A DNA stretch of 64,000 bases from Corynebacterium tuberculostearicum. Its GTDB lineage: Bacteria > Actinomycetota > Actinomycetes > Mycobacteriales > Mycobacteriaceae. The notes beneath the pieces were generated by a model. The model made no database searches. It was not told the origin of the DNA and was given only the letters and a program-made list of their open reading frames with translations. The position numbers and the translations under genes are program-made. The stretch spans positions 1,116,001-1,180,000 of the forward strand of contig NZ_JACBZL010000001.1 of NCBI RefSeq assembly GCF_013408445.1, written 5' to 3'. This document shows, one piece after another, positions 53,375-62,119 of the stretch; within the stretch, counting starts at the first letter, position 1; every line of letters begins with the position of its first letter.

Positions 53375-54618
53375 CGTGTGGCCTCCTTGTGCGCTAGCGG
53401 TAGCTGGATCCTCCATCTGAATTCCTCGCCTTCGTTTCCTTCCGGACTTCCCTGGTCAGCCGCGATGCTCATGCGCCCGCCGGAAAGCTCCACACGCTCG
53501 CGCAGTCCCACTAGACCGTAGCCACCTGTGGTGTCCGCGCCATTGCCCGTTTCGGTTCCTGCCTTCTCGCGCGGGACTGGGTTTCGCATCTCGATGTCTA
53601 CCGCGCCGGCCGCCTCGCGCACCGTGATACTTACCGGCTGACCGGGCGCGTGCTTGCGTGCGTTCGTCAGGCCCTCTTGTACTGCGCGGTGCACGGCGTG
53701 CTGCGCCATCGTGGATAGTCCGGCGAAAACGTCCGGGTCGGTACCGTCCGCGTAGGCCACCGTTACCTCTGCGCCGGCCTCCCGTGCGCTCGCGACCAGC
53801 TCCTCGACACCGGTGCGCGGGTCCTGGGAAAGGTCTTCGCGCAAGGCGCTTAAGACGGTGCGCAAATCTTCCACCGCGTTTTGGGCTTCAGCGCGGATGG
53901 TGCGCGCAGCCTCCGTAAACTCCTCCGGCACACCCTCGCGCGGATAGCTCAGCGCTCCCGCATGAATAGCCACAAGGCTCAACCGATGCGAAAGCGAATC
54001 GTGCATATCCCGCGCGATGCTTTCGCGCTCCTCTCGCCGCGCATGCTCCACCTTGGCGCGCATCTCTTCGCGGTTCATCCGGGCTTGCTGTTCCACCCGC
54101 CACCGCTTTTCGCGCTGGTTGCCGCGCTTTTGGCCTGCAAGCAAGCCCGCGACCATCACGACCACGACGAAGATGGCCCCAACCCATCCGATCTCGTCCC
54201 AACTTAGGTACGGGTTAAAGCTAGTATCTATCGCAAACGCCAGTACAAAGCATGCCACCGCGACCACCGAGCGCGTGGTCGAGCGCCGCGAGACCATGGA
54301 AATAAAAGCCACAACTCCGCTGACCGCGCCGAAATAGGAACTAGACCCCAGCAGTACGATGCAACCGGCGATGAAGCTGCGGGTGGAGCCGGCATAGTCG
54401 ACGTCGGAAAGCTCGCGCGGCTGGTGCTCCAGGGCAAAGGGCAGGGCGATAATACCCAGCACGCCCACCGCAAACCCGGTGCAGATATAGGGCCCGTACT
54501 CCTCAAATGTCGGCGAGTACTCCTCAATATCGAGGTTCATCAGCACCATGCCGACGAGCCAATTCGCCACCGCGCAGGCGGCAACAATGCCCGCCGTACT
54601 CCACTTCGTTCTGACCAT
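53371..54618 (-). CDS. Histidine kinase, HisKA_3 type (first two-component system)
   Basis: 415 residues: about five membrane helices (8-160), linker, HisKA_3 with the His in RDMHDSLSHRLSLVAIHAGAL, and a HATPase domain (EGLTNARKHAP, TTGGYGLVGLRERVE). It leads an operon with a membrane protein and a LuxR-type regulator. In corynebacteria such systems sense envelope stress or antibiotics, but no signal can be inferred here. Paralogous to the kinase at 50823. Confidence 0.92.
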   Translation of the reverse strand: MVRTKWSTAGIVAACAVANWLVGMVLMNLDIEEYSPTFEEYGPYICTGFAVGVLGIIALPFALEHQPRELSDVDYAGSTRSFIAGCIVLLGSSSYFGAVSGVVAFISMVSRRSTTRSVVAVACFVLAFAIDTSFNPYLSWDEIGWVGAIFVVVVMVAGLLAGQKRGNQREKRWRVEQQARMNREEMRAKVEHARREERESIARDMHDSLSHRLSLVAIHAGALSYPREGVPEEFTEAARTIRAEAQNAVEDLRTVLSALREDLSQDPRTGVEELVASAREAGAEVTVAYADGTDPDVFAGLSTMAQHAVHRAVQEGLTNARKHAPGQPVSITVREAAGAVDIEMRNPVPREKAGTETGNGADTTGGYGLVGLRERVELSGGRMSIAADQGSPEGNEGEEFRWRIQLPLAHKEATR

Positions 54619-54660
54619 GGCCCCAAGCTTAAGCCCGCGGCCATAGTCCCTAGGGATGAT

Positions 54661-56037
54661 TTATTTCTGCACCCCGGCCGCATCGCGCATGGCCTTCGTC
54701 TGCGCGGACGGATGCTCGTTCTCGGTAGCGAGGCGCTCAAACGCCACGGCCGCCAGCGCGGCGGCCTGCATGCCGAGTACGGAATCATCAAAGCGCATCA
54801 TCGGCGAGTGATTCCACTCGCGCTGATTTTCGGGCTTTTCCGGATTGGCCGTGCCCATCCACATAAACGTGCCCGGCACCTGGGAGAGGACGTAGCCGAA
54901 GTCCTCGGAGGCCATCATCGGGGCGTCGAAAGGCTGGACGTTCTCGGCGCCAAACATCTGGCCCCACAAGGTGGCGGCGAATTGGTTCTCGCGCGCATTG
55001 GTCTTGGTGGTCGGGTACAAAATCTCGAAATCCACCTGCGCGGTGCAGCGGTGCGAGGCAGCGACGGAGCTGGAGACCTCCGTAATCATCTGCCGCACGG
55101 CGTCGATCTTTTCATCGCGCAGCACGCGCACCGTCGCGCCCAAAGCCGCGCGCTCCGGGATGGCGTTATACGCGCCGTCGCCCGCCCACAGGTTGGTCAC
55201 GGTAATCACGATGGGCTCCAGCGCATCAAAACGGCGGGTCAGCGCGGTCTGCAGCGACATCTGAATCTCCGCCAGCGCCGCCACCGGGTCGATGGCATCG
55301 TGCGGGCGGGAACCGTGCCCGCCCTTGCCCAACACCGTGATGGTCAGGTTGGAGGAGCTGGCCATCATCGGGCCTGGCACATAGTGGAAGGTGCCGCGAT
55401 CCTGCGGGCCGACGTGCAGGCCGTAGGCGGCAATGGGGCGTCGGCCAGCGGCGTCGAGCACGCCCTCCTCAATCATCGGCAGCGCGCCGCCCGGGCCTTC
55501 CTCGCCGGGCTGGAACATGAAGGTGACATCGCCGTGCAACTCCTCGCGGTGCTCGCACAGAATCCGCGCCGCGCCCACCAGGCCGGCGGTGTGCAAGTCG
55601 TGGCCGCAGGCGTGCATGTACCCATTCGTCGACGCGAACGGGCTGCCGGTCTGCTCGCGCACCTCCAAGGCGTCCATGTCCGCGCGCAAAAGCACCGACA
55701 CCGGCCGCTCGCCGCGCTGGCCGCCGCGCAGCACAGCCACCACCGAGCTCAAATCCTGGCCCACGTGTATCTCCAGCGGCAGGCCCTCCAGCGCTTCTAG
55801 GACCTTCTTCTGCGTGCGCGGTAGGTCCAGGCCGATTTCCGGGTTGCGGTGCAGGTCGCGGCGGAAATTCTGCAGCTCCTCGAGCATGCCCTCGCCCATT
55901 TCCTGGAATACCTCGGTGGCTACCCGCTCACCAATGCGCGCCCGCGTCACCGGCAGGGGCGGCAGCTGCTGGGCCTGGCGCGGGGCGGCCAGGCGGCCGG
56001 GGTTGGTGGGGCGAATTCGCTTGGTCGGGTCAGTCAT
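54661..56037 (-). CDS. M20-family amidohydrolase (peptidase M20D)
   Basis: 458 residues of the zinc amidohydrolase family that includes hippurate and N-acyl-amino-acid hydrolases. Metal-ligand motifs: HACGHDLHTAGL, FMFQPGEEGPGGA, the dimerisation-domain motif GHGSRPHDAIDP, and ASEDFGYVL near the C-terminus. An N-terminal extension of about 50 residues precedes the family start FRRDLHRNPEIGL. The ATG at 56037 has AAGGAG 6 bases upstream. In skin corynebacteria an M20 enzyme releases axilla odour acids from glutamine conjugates; whether this one does so is not known. Confidence 0.88.
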   Translation of the reverse strand: MTDPTKRIRPTNPGRLAAPRQAQQLPPLPVTRARIGERVATEVFQEMGEGMLEELQNFRRDLHRNPEIGLDLPRTQKKVLEALEGLPLEIHVGQDLSSVVAVLRGGQRGERPVSVLLRADMDALEVREQTGSPFASTNGYMHACGHDLHTAGLVGAARILCEHREELHGDVTFMFQPGEEGPGGALPMIEEGVLDAAGRRPIAAYGLHVGPQDRGTFHYVPGPMMASSSNLTITVLGKGGHGSRPHDAIDPVAALAEIQMSLQTALTRRFDALEPIVITVTNLWAGDGAYNAIPERAALGATVRVLRDEKIDAVRQMITEVSSSVAASHRCTAQVDFEILYPTTKTNARENQFAATLWGQMFGAENVQPFDAPMMASEDFGYVLSQVPGTFMWMGTANPEKPENQREWNHSPMMRFDDSVLGMQAAALAAVAFERLATENEHPSAQTKAMRDAAGVQK

Positions 56038-56080
56038 GGGGAGCTCCTTTTCTCGCTTTCCTATTCGAGGGTACCGCAGG

Positions 56081-56141
56081 TTATCCACAGGGCGCCGGGC
56101 GGGTTCGGGGTTGGTGTGACGGGTGGGGCGAGTTATCCACA
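56081..56141. promoter_or_regulatory. Two perfect DnaA boxes in direct orientation
   Basis: TTATCCACA occurs exactly at 56081-56089 and 56133-56141, both within GTTATCCACAGG, in the gap between the divergent M20 and HNH genes. The second copy is 53 bases from the HNH start. Confidence 0.55.
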
Positions 56142-56194
56142 GGCGGGCGCGGGTGGGCTACCGCGGGCTTGCGGGGTGTCTTAGGCTCACCGGC

Positions 56195-57184
56195 ATGACC
56201 CGCTTGCAGGACTACGCCCGCCAACTTGCCTCGCCGATGGAGCTTCTCGGCGAGGTCTCTGGCGCGCGCGAGGCCGACCTGCGGCGGCTGGGGCTTCCCC
56301 GGCAGGAGGTCCGGAGCCTGCTTGCGCTTGCCGACGTCTACTTTGGCCCCACTCCCTTCACCCGCCGGCAGCGCTCGTGCCGGGCAACCAAGCATTGCTT
56401 GGCGACGTTGAAGATCATCGAAAAGTACGTCTCGCGCACGAAATCCAAGCGGGATGCGTGGGCGCTGCGCGCTGAATTATGCGCGAACGACCAAGACGTG
56501 GAGCGGCTCGCGCGCACGCGATTGAAGGAGATGTATCCGCCGCGGCAGCCGGAGAAAGGCGTGCGAATGACGCGGCGCAAGGGCGGCCCGTCGACGCTCT
56601 CGATTACCGGCGATTCCGATTTCATTGCTGACCTGCACGCCAGCATCAATGAGGAGAAGCCGCTTGATTCCGTGGAGAATATCTTCTTCCGTGGCGGGGC
56701 TACGGCGCGGCCTGCCGCGACGACGAATATCATCATCCAGCTCGATGAATTAGATGAAATCTTAAGCGGCGGAGGCGAGGAAATCACGCTGCGGCTGACC
56801 AATGGTGCCGAAATCAGCGGCGCGAAGCTGGTAGAAAAGCGCTTGGCCGAATGCGGGCTCGTCACCCTCGTCCATCCTTATGAGGGAGCGGTGAACCTGT
56901 ATCGCACCTCGCGGCATGCCTCGGAAAAGCAGCGGCTCATGGCGGGCGCGGAAAATCCCACCTGCCCGTGGGCCGAGTGCAATTATCCGGCGGATAAGTG
57001 CCAGATCCACCACCTGCAGGCGTGGAAGCACGGCGGGGAGACCAATATGGCGAACCTCAGCGTGGCGTGCCCGTATCACAACGGCGTCAACGACGACGAT
57101 CCGCACGCTCCGCCGGTGCGCGGCCGCCTTGAACGGCGGCAGGGCCGAATAGTCTGGGTCCCGCCCTGGGCCTATTCGACCTAA
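56195..57184 (+). CDS. HNH endonuclease-domain protein
   Basis: 329 residues. The C-terminal HNH domain is clear: CPWAECNYPADKCQIHHLQAWKHGGETNMANLSVACPYHNG, with zinc Cys, the catalytic His and Asn-His. The N-terminal part is helical (LRRLGLPRQEVRSLLALADVYFGPTPFTRRQRSCR), like the DUF222/13E12-type helical region found before HNH domains in Actinobacteria but shorter. The ATG at 56195 matches the corynebacterial start style; there is no obvious ribosome binding site. These genes are numerous in Actinobacteria and of unknown role. It lies divergent from the M20 gene. Confidence 0.8.
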   Translation: MTRLQDYARQLASPMELLGEVSGAREADLRRLGLPRQEVRSLLALADVYFGPTPFTRRQRSCRATKHCLATLKIIEKYVSRTKSKRDAWALRAELCANDQDVERLARTRLKEMYPPRQPEKGVRMTRRKGGPSTLSITGDSDFIADLHASINEEKPLDSVENIFFRGGATARPAATTNIIIQLDELDEILSGGGEEITLRLTNGAEISGAKLVEKRLAECGLVTLVHPYEGAVNLYRTSRHASEKQRLMAGAENPTCPWAECNYPADKCQIHHLQAWKHGGETNMANLSVACPYHNGVNDDDPHAPPVRGRLERRQGRIVWVPPWAYST

Positions 57185-57298
57185 CTACTCACCTAAAGCC
57201 CCGGCCGTACCGCCTATCCCGGCCGCAGAAAACCGACCGCGAAATATCAACCGCACGGGCCGGGCGCGCGGGCCGGGCGCGGAAGCCGGCAGCTAAAG

Positions 57299-57327
57299 AC
57301 CTCGCAACCACGGCGTGGCTGCGAGGT
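57299..57327 (-). terminator. Hairpin after lepA
   Basis: ACCTCGCA (57299-57306) pairs with TGCGAGGT (57320-57327), extended by CCAC/GTGG inside. It lies 23 bases after the lepA stop; the T-run on the minus strand is weak. Confidence 0.6.
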
Positions 57328-57350
57328 GGGTTCGGCATGCGTGGGGTGGA

Positions 57351-59201
57351 TTAATCGTCGGCGTCGGTAGACAGCGCGGCCACGAAGGCTTCCTGTGGCA
57401 CCGAGACGGAGCCCAGCGTCTTCATGCGCTTCTTACCGGCCTTCTGCTTCTCCAGGAGCTTGCGCTTACGGGAGATATCGCCGCCGTAGCACTTAGCCAG
57501 CACGTCCTTGCGCATGGCGCGGATGTTTTCGCGGGCGATGATCTTCGAGCCGATGGCCGCCTGGACGGGCACCTCGAACTGCTGGCGCGGGATGAGCTCC
57601 TTGAGCTTCTTGGTCATCTTATTGCCGTACCACTGGGCGGAATCGCGGTGGACGATGGCAGAAAAGGCGTCGACCGGGTCGCCGTTGAGCAAAATGTCGA
57701 CCTTTACCAAGTCCGCGAGCTGCTCACCGGCCTCTTCATAGTTCAGTGAAGCGTAGCCCTTGGTGCGGGACTTGAGCATATCGAAAAAGTCGAAGATGAT
57801 TTCGCCGAGCGGCATGGTGTAGCGCAGCTCCACGCGATCCTCGGAAAGGTAGTCCATGCCGCCCATCTGGCCGCGCTTGGACTGGCATAGCTCCATGGTG
57901 GGGCCGACGAACTGCTCGGGCACGATGACGGTCATCTTCACCACGGGCTCGTAGACCTCGTTGAGCTTTCCTTCCGGCCAGTCAGACGGGTTGTGGACCC
58001 ACTTTTCCTCGCCGTCTTCGGCCACCACGCGGTAGGTCACCGAAGGCGCGGTGGAAATCAGGTCGAGGCCGAACTCGCGCTCCAAGCGGTCGCGGGTGAT
58101 TTCCATGTGCAACAAACCCAAGAAGCCGCAGCGGAAACCAAAGCCGAGGGCGACGGAGGTTTCGGGGTCGAAGGTTAAGGAGGCGTCGTTAAGCTGCAGC
58201 TTTTCCAAAGCATCGCGCAGGTCCGGAAAGTCGGCCTGGGAAATGGGGAAAAGGCCGGAGTAGACCATCGGGTCTGGGTCCTTGTAGCCCTTGAGCGGGG
58301 TTTCGGCGCCGCCGTTGGACCAGGTGACGGTATCGCCCACCTTGGTCTCGCGGACGTCCTTTACGCCGGTAATGAGGTAGCCCACCTCGCCTGGGCCCAA
58401 GCCATCACACTTTTGCATCGTGGGCGAGACGATGCCGATTTCCAGCAGCTCGTGATTAGCGTTGGTCGACATCATGGTGACCTTCTGGCGCGGGGTGAGC
58501 TTGCCGTCCACCATGCGGATATAGGTCACCACGCCGCGGTAGGTGTCATAGACGGAGTCAAAAATCATCGCGCGGGCCGGCGCATCGGCGTCGAATTCAG
58601 AAGACGGAGGCGGGACTAGCTCGCAGACCTTGTCCAGCAGCTCGACGACGCCCTCGCCGGTCTTGCCCGACACGCGCAGCACCTCTTCCGGCTCGCAGCC
58701 GATGATATTAGCGATTTCCAGCGCGTATTTTTCCGGGTCGGCGGCCGGCAGGTCGATCTTATTGAGGACCGGGATGATTTCCAGGTCGTTTTCCATCGCC
58801 AGGTAGAGGTTGGCGAGGGTTTGGGCTTCGATGCCCTGGGCGGCGTCGACAAGCAGGATAGCGCCCTCACACGCCTCGAGCGCGCGGGAGACCTCGTAGG
58901 TAAAGTCCACGTGGCCGGGGGTATCGATCATCTGCATGACAATCTGCTCCCCCTGCGCGGTGCCGGACTGGGGCACCCACGGCAGGCGCACGTTCTGCGC
59001 CTTAATGGTGATGCCGCGCTCGCGCTCGATGTCCATATTATCGAGGAACTGGTCACGCATATCGCGCTCCGCAACCACCTTGGATAGCTGCAGGATGCGG
59101 TCCGCCAGCGTCGACTTGCCGTGGTCGATGTGAGCAATAATGCAGAAGTTTCGGATTCGGGCGGGATCCGTAAACGTCGTGGCCGCAAAGTTTTCAGACA
59201 T
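57351..59201 (-). CDS. lepA: Elongation factor 4 (LepA)
   Basis: GTPase that acts on ribosomes during initiation or back-translocation under stress. 616 residues: G domain with G1 AHIDHGKS, G3 DTPGHVD, G4 NKID; EF-G-like domains III and V ([23 protein letters not shown]), and the LepA-specific C-terminal domain ending ALSTDADD. The ATG at 59201 ([24 protein letters not shown]) has the family length; the long upstream open frame is not conserved. Confidence 0.96.
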   Translation of the reverse strand: MSENFAATTFTDPARIRNFCIIAHIDHGKSTLADRILQLSKVVAERDMRDQFLDNMDIERERGITIKAQNVRLPWVPQSGTAQGEQIVMQMIDTPGHVDFTYEVSRALEACEGAILLVDAAQGIEAQTLANLYLAMENDLEIIPVLNKIDLPAADPEKYALEIANIIGCEPEEVLRVSGKTGEGVVELLDKVCELVPPPSSEFDADAPARAMIFDSVYDTYRGVVTYIRMVDGKLTPRQKVTMMSTNANHELLEIGIVSPTMQKCDGLGPGEVGYLITGVKDVRETKVGDTVTWSNGGAETPLKGYKDPDPMVYSGLFPISQADFPDLRDALEKLQLNDASLTFDPETSVALGFGFRCGFLGLLHMEITRDRLEREFGLDLISTAPSVTYRVVAEDGEEKWVHNPSDWPEGKLNEVYEPVVKMTVIVPEQFVGPTMELCQSKRGQMGGMDYLSEDRVELRYTMPLGEIIFDFFDMLKSRTKGYASLNYEEAGEQLADLVKVDILLNGDPVDAFSAIVHRDSAQWYGNKMTKKLKELIPRQQFEVPVQAAIGSKIIARENIRAMRKDVLAKCYGGDISRKRKLLEKQKAGKKRMKTLGSVSVPQEAFVAALSTDADD

Positions 59202-59219
59202 ACGTCTACAATAGTCGAC

Positions 59220-59756
59220 ATGAAAAGCGCCATGCTCACCCGTCTGCGCCAAGCGCTGGGAATCAGCGAGCGCGAGCCCATAGACACCGGCCTGAGCCGC
59301 ATTAATTCCCGGTTGGGGCTGGATAGGTCGGATGAGTTCCACGAGCCACGCAAGGCCGCCGATATCCGGGTAGAGGCCACCGCCTCCCACCCCCGCTCCA
59401 TATTTTTCTCCCCCGATATGGACGGCCAGGCCGATTCCGGCGAGGTGGTCTGGGTGTGGGTGCCGGCCGAGGGAAAGCAAGCGCCACCGCGCGAGCGGGC
59501 CATTTTGGTCGTGGGCCGCACCCGCACCACGGTGATGGGGCTGCTTATCTCCCCCAATCCAAAGCATGCGCTTGACGACGCCTGGCTGGAAATCGGTTCC
59601 GGCGAGTGGGACGAGTCCGGGTGCGATTGCTGGGTGCGCCTCGACCGCCTGCTCGAGGTATCCGAGGAGCAGGTGCGCCGGCAAGGCACGCTTTTTCCGG
59701 AACGCAGATTCGAACGAATCGCGAATAGGTTGCGGGCGCGCTACCACTGGGCCTAG
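59220..59756 (+). CDS. PemK/MazF-like protein without an antitoxin neighbour
   Basis: 178 residues. The C-terminal 120 match the PemK/MazF fold used by Actinobacteria: [28 protein letters not shown], then [47 protein letters not shown]. In true MazF toxins these carry the RNA-cleaving residues. Here no antitoxin gene lies on either side, only the divergent lepA (18 bases apart). The N-terminal 50 residues are an extra helical region. The gene is conserved near lepA in relatives, so a housekeeping role is as likely as a toxin. Confidence 0.75.
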   Translation: MKSAMLTRLRQALGISEREPIDTGLSRINSRLGLDRSDEFHEPRKAADIRVEATASHPRSIFFSPDMDGQADSGEVVWVWVPAEGKQAPPRERAILVVGRTRTTVMGLLISPNPKHALDDAWLEIGSGEWDESGCDCWVRLDRLLEVSEEQVRRQGTLFPERRFERIANRLRARYHWA

Positions 59757-59982
59757 CCGCCGCGCGGCCGGCGGCCACGGGGAGAGTTTTGGCAGGTCGG
59801 GTTCGGTACTGCTATTGTGTGTTGGTTACTTACTTGCCGGGCGCGTTGGTCAGGGCGGGCAGGACCTTGGGTTCGCTCTTCGAATACCAGCGCCGAGCGC
59901 GCCAGTAATTGCTGGCCGCGGGAGTAGTCCGAGTAGGTCGGTTTCTACGTCAATCACTTTCGATTACTAAGAGGTATTTTTC

Positions 59983-60246
59983 ATGGCAAATATCAAGTCC
60001 AAGCAGAAGCGCGTTATCACCAACGAGAAGGCACGTCAGCGTAACAAGTCCGTTCGCTCCGCCGTCCGTACCGAGATCCGCAAGTTCCGCGAGACCGTTG
60101 CCGCTGGCGACAAGGCTGCTGCTGAGAAGCAGCTGCGCGTGGCATCCCGCGCCCTGGACAAGTCCGTGTCCAAGGGTGTCTTCCACCGCAACACCGCAGC
60201 CAACAAGAAGTCCGGCATGGCTTCCGCGTTCAACAAGATGGACTAA
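59983..60246 (+). CDS. rpsT: 30S ribosomal protein S20
   Basis: 87 residues, Lys/Arg-rich three-helix protein that binds the 5' domain and h44 of 16S r[40 protein letters not shown] is the family N-terminus. The 226 bases before it (59757-59982) form a long leader with no other gene; AGAGG lies 8 bases before the ATG. Codon use is strongly biased as expected for a ribosomal protein. Confidence 0.96.
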   Translation: MANIKSKQKRVITNEKARQRNKSVRSAVRTEIRKFRETVAAGDKAAAEKQLRVASRALDKSVSKGVFHRNTAANKKSGMASAFNKMD

Positions 60247-60264
60247 GAGCCATTGCACAGATTA

Positions 60265-60307
60265 TCCCCCGGTCGCGCTCTACGGAGCGCGCCCGGGGGA
60301 TTTTCTT
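60265..60307 (+). terminator. Terminator after rpsT
   Basis: TCCCCCGG (60265-60272) pairs with CCGGGGGA (60293-60300), with an inner GCGCTC/GAGCGC stem and a TTTTCTT tail (60301-60307). Confidence 0.9.
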
Positions 60308-60364
60308 AGCTTATTTTGGGCGGCGGAACCGGCAGGCAGGGCCGGTGAGACTTAGGCGGGGCGC

Positions 60365-60943
60365 TTAGGCCAGTTCGTCGTTGAAGTAGTCTTCGAAGAT
60401 GGCGCCGGCGTTGTGGAAGGCGTCGGCAAGCGAAGTGCCGCCACGGGTTTCCACAAAGGTCTCATAGGCGGTCAGCAACTGGGTGTAGATAATGTTGACG
60501 GTCGGCGTGAGGCGCGGATCGGAGGACTTCCAACCCTCACGGGCCTGTACCGCCTGGCGGACGCGCTGAATGATGCGGCTATTGCGCTGGCAGTACAGGG
60601 CGCGCAGCTTCGTGTCCTTTGCCAGTGCCTGGGCCGTGAGCTGGGAAATTTCGGGGAAGAACTCATTGCCTACGGCACGGTTGAATTCGGCCATGGCCAT
60701 GATTTCGGAATCTTCGCGCAGGCTTCCGGTGGGCAGGCCGGCAGCGAAATTCTGGAACTGGTTCTCCACTTCCTCTGACATTTCGGGGCCTAAAACTGCC
60801 GATTCTTTGTCTTTTATGTGATTAAAGAGGGTACGGCGGGAAACGCCTACCTCGCGTGCGAGTTCCTCCATGGTGAACCCGTCATAACCTCTCTCGATGA
60901 CGAGGTTGAGCGCAGCGACTCGGATTTTTGATATACGCGGCAT
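60365..60943 (-). CDS. TetR-family regulator
   Basis: 192 residues: N-terminal helix-turn-helix (SKIRVAALNLVIERGYDGFTMEELAREVGVSRRTLFNHIKDKESAVL) and a helical ligand domain. It lies between rpsT and the restriction-modification genes and is divergent from the latter. Typical targets would be an adjacent transporter or itself; no palindromic operator is obvious in the AT-rich region upstream. Confidence 0.9.
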   Translation of the reverse strand: MPRISKIRVAALNLVIERGYDGFTMEELAREVGVSRRTLFNHIKDKESAVLGPEMSEEVENQFQNFAAGLPTGSLREDSEIMAMAEFNRAVGNEFFPEISQLTAQALAKDTKLRALYCQRNSRIIQRVRQAVQAREGWKSSDPRLTPTVNIIYTQLLTAYETFVETRGGTSLADAFHNAGAIFEDYFNDELA

Positions 60944-61276
60944 AAATGCCCCTTTCTGTCCCGACGCCCTTTAAGCTTCAGTATCTTTTCTTTCTCCCTA
61001 AGGAATTGTGAGGAAATTCTATTTTGCCTACAAACTAAGGGATTTTGGGGCGATTTTATTACCTTATAATCGGTCAGGGAAACCACCATGCGCTTCGCGG
61101 GAATTCCCCGCCTGCGCGGCGGCGAGTTTGCGCCCGTCATGACACTATTTGAGAAAACTGTGACGTTAGACAACCAGGGCGCCAAGCCCGAGCGGCCGGC
61201 CCCACATTTTATCCGATCGCGCGTTCGAAAGACCGATGGTGCTTGTGTCCGGTGGGACGGCTAAGATGAGTCAACG
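60944..61276. other. AT-rich gene-poor region between the TetR and methyltransferase genes
   Basis: The first 130 bases are much richer in A and T than the window as a whole; the rest has normal composition. A 58-codon frame (61088-61264, ATG to TAA, with AGGGAAA before it) reads towards the methyltransferase and ends 12 bases before it. I found no known motif in its product, so it is listed here rather than called a gene. Confidence 0.4.
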
Positions 61277-62119
61277 ATGAAAGACGTTAAGCCACTGGTG
61301 AAATGGGCGGGCGGGAAGCGCCAGCTCTTGCCGCATATCCACGCCGCCCTGCCGGCGGAGGCCCCGCGGCGATTTTATGAACCCTTCATTGGTGGCGGTG
61401 CGGTGCTTTTCTCTCTCGAACCGGCCAGCGCACGGGTCAACGATCTCAATGGTGAGCTCATCAACCTCTATGAGGTGGTGCGCGGCGGCGTCGATGAGCT
61501 CATTGAGGAACTCGCGGGCTACCCCAATGAGGCAGAGTTTTTCTATGCGCTGCGCGCAGTGGACCGGGATGCCCACAAGTTTGCCGCCCTCTCCCCCGTC
61601 GAGCGCGCGGCACGAACGTTGTATCTCAACCGCACCTGCTATAACGGCCTGTACCGCGTGAACGCGGCCGGTCAGTTTAATGCCCCGTTTGGGCGCTATA
61701 AGAATCCCACCATCTGCGATGAGGACACGCTACTCGCGGTGCACCGCTATTTTGCGGACAATGATGTGGCCTTCTCGCAGGGTGATTTCGCCGCGGCGGT
61801 AGCAGAGGCGCGCGAGGGCGACTTTGTATACTTCGACCCGCCTTATGACCCGGTGAACGTGACGAGCTCGTTTACCGGCTACCAAAAGGGCGGCTTTGAC
61901 CGTGCGGAGCAAGAGCGCCTCAAAGAGGTCTGCGATGACTTGGATAGGCGCGGGGTGAAGTTCCTGTTGTCTAATTCGGCCACCGAGTTCATCCGCGAGC
62001 TCTATGCGGACTATGAAGTAGGCATCGTGGGGGCGACGCGGGCGATTAACTCCGTTGGTTCGAAGCGGGGCAAGGTCGACGAGGTCCTGGTGCGCAACTA
62101 CGAGGTCCGCGGTGACTAG
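61277..62119 (+). CDS. DNA adenine methyltransferase, D12 class (Dam/DpnM type)
   Basis: Methylates adenine N6 using S-adenosylmethionine. 280 residues with motif I WAGGKRQLLPHIHAALP and FYEPFIGGGAVLFSL, motif IV DFVYFDPPYDPV, and the N-terminal PLVKWAGGKR typical of the DpnM/EcoDam group, where the recognition site is usually GATC. The next gene overlaps it and codes for a predicted endonuclease, so this is the protecting methylase of a type II system. The site is not proven; GATC is not rare in this window. Confidence 0.92.
   Translation: MKDVKPLVKWAGGKRQLLPHIHAALPAEAPRRFYEPFIGGGAVLFSLEPASARVNDLNGELINLYEVVRGGVDELIEELAGYPNEAEFFYALRAVDRDAHKFAALSPVERAARTLYLNRTCYNGLYRVNAAGQFNAPFGRYKNPTICDEDTLLAVHRYFADNDVAFSQGDFAAAVAEAREGDFVYFDPPYDPVNVTSSFTGYQKGGFDRAEQERLKEVCDDLDRRGVKFLLSNSATEFIRELYADYEVGIVGATRAINSVGSKRGKVDEVLVRNYEVRGD

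Noticed and set aside
57351..59747. Extended 798-residue LepA
   Set aside because: The extra N-terminal 182 residues are antisense to the MazF-like gene and absent from the family; the protein starts at 59201.
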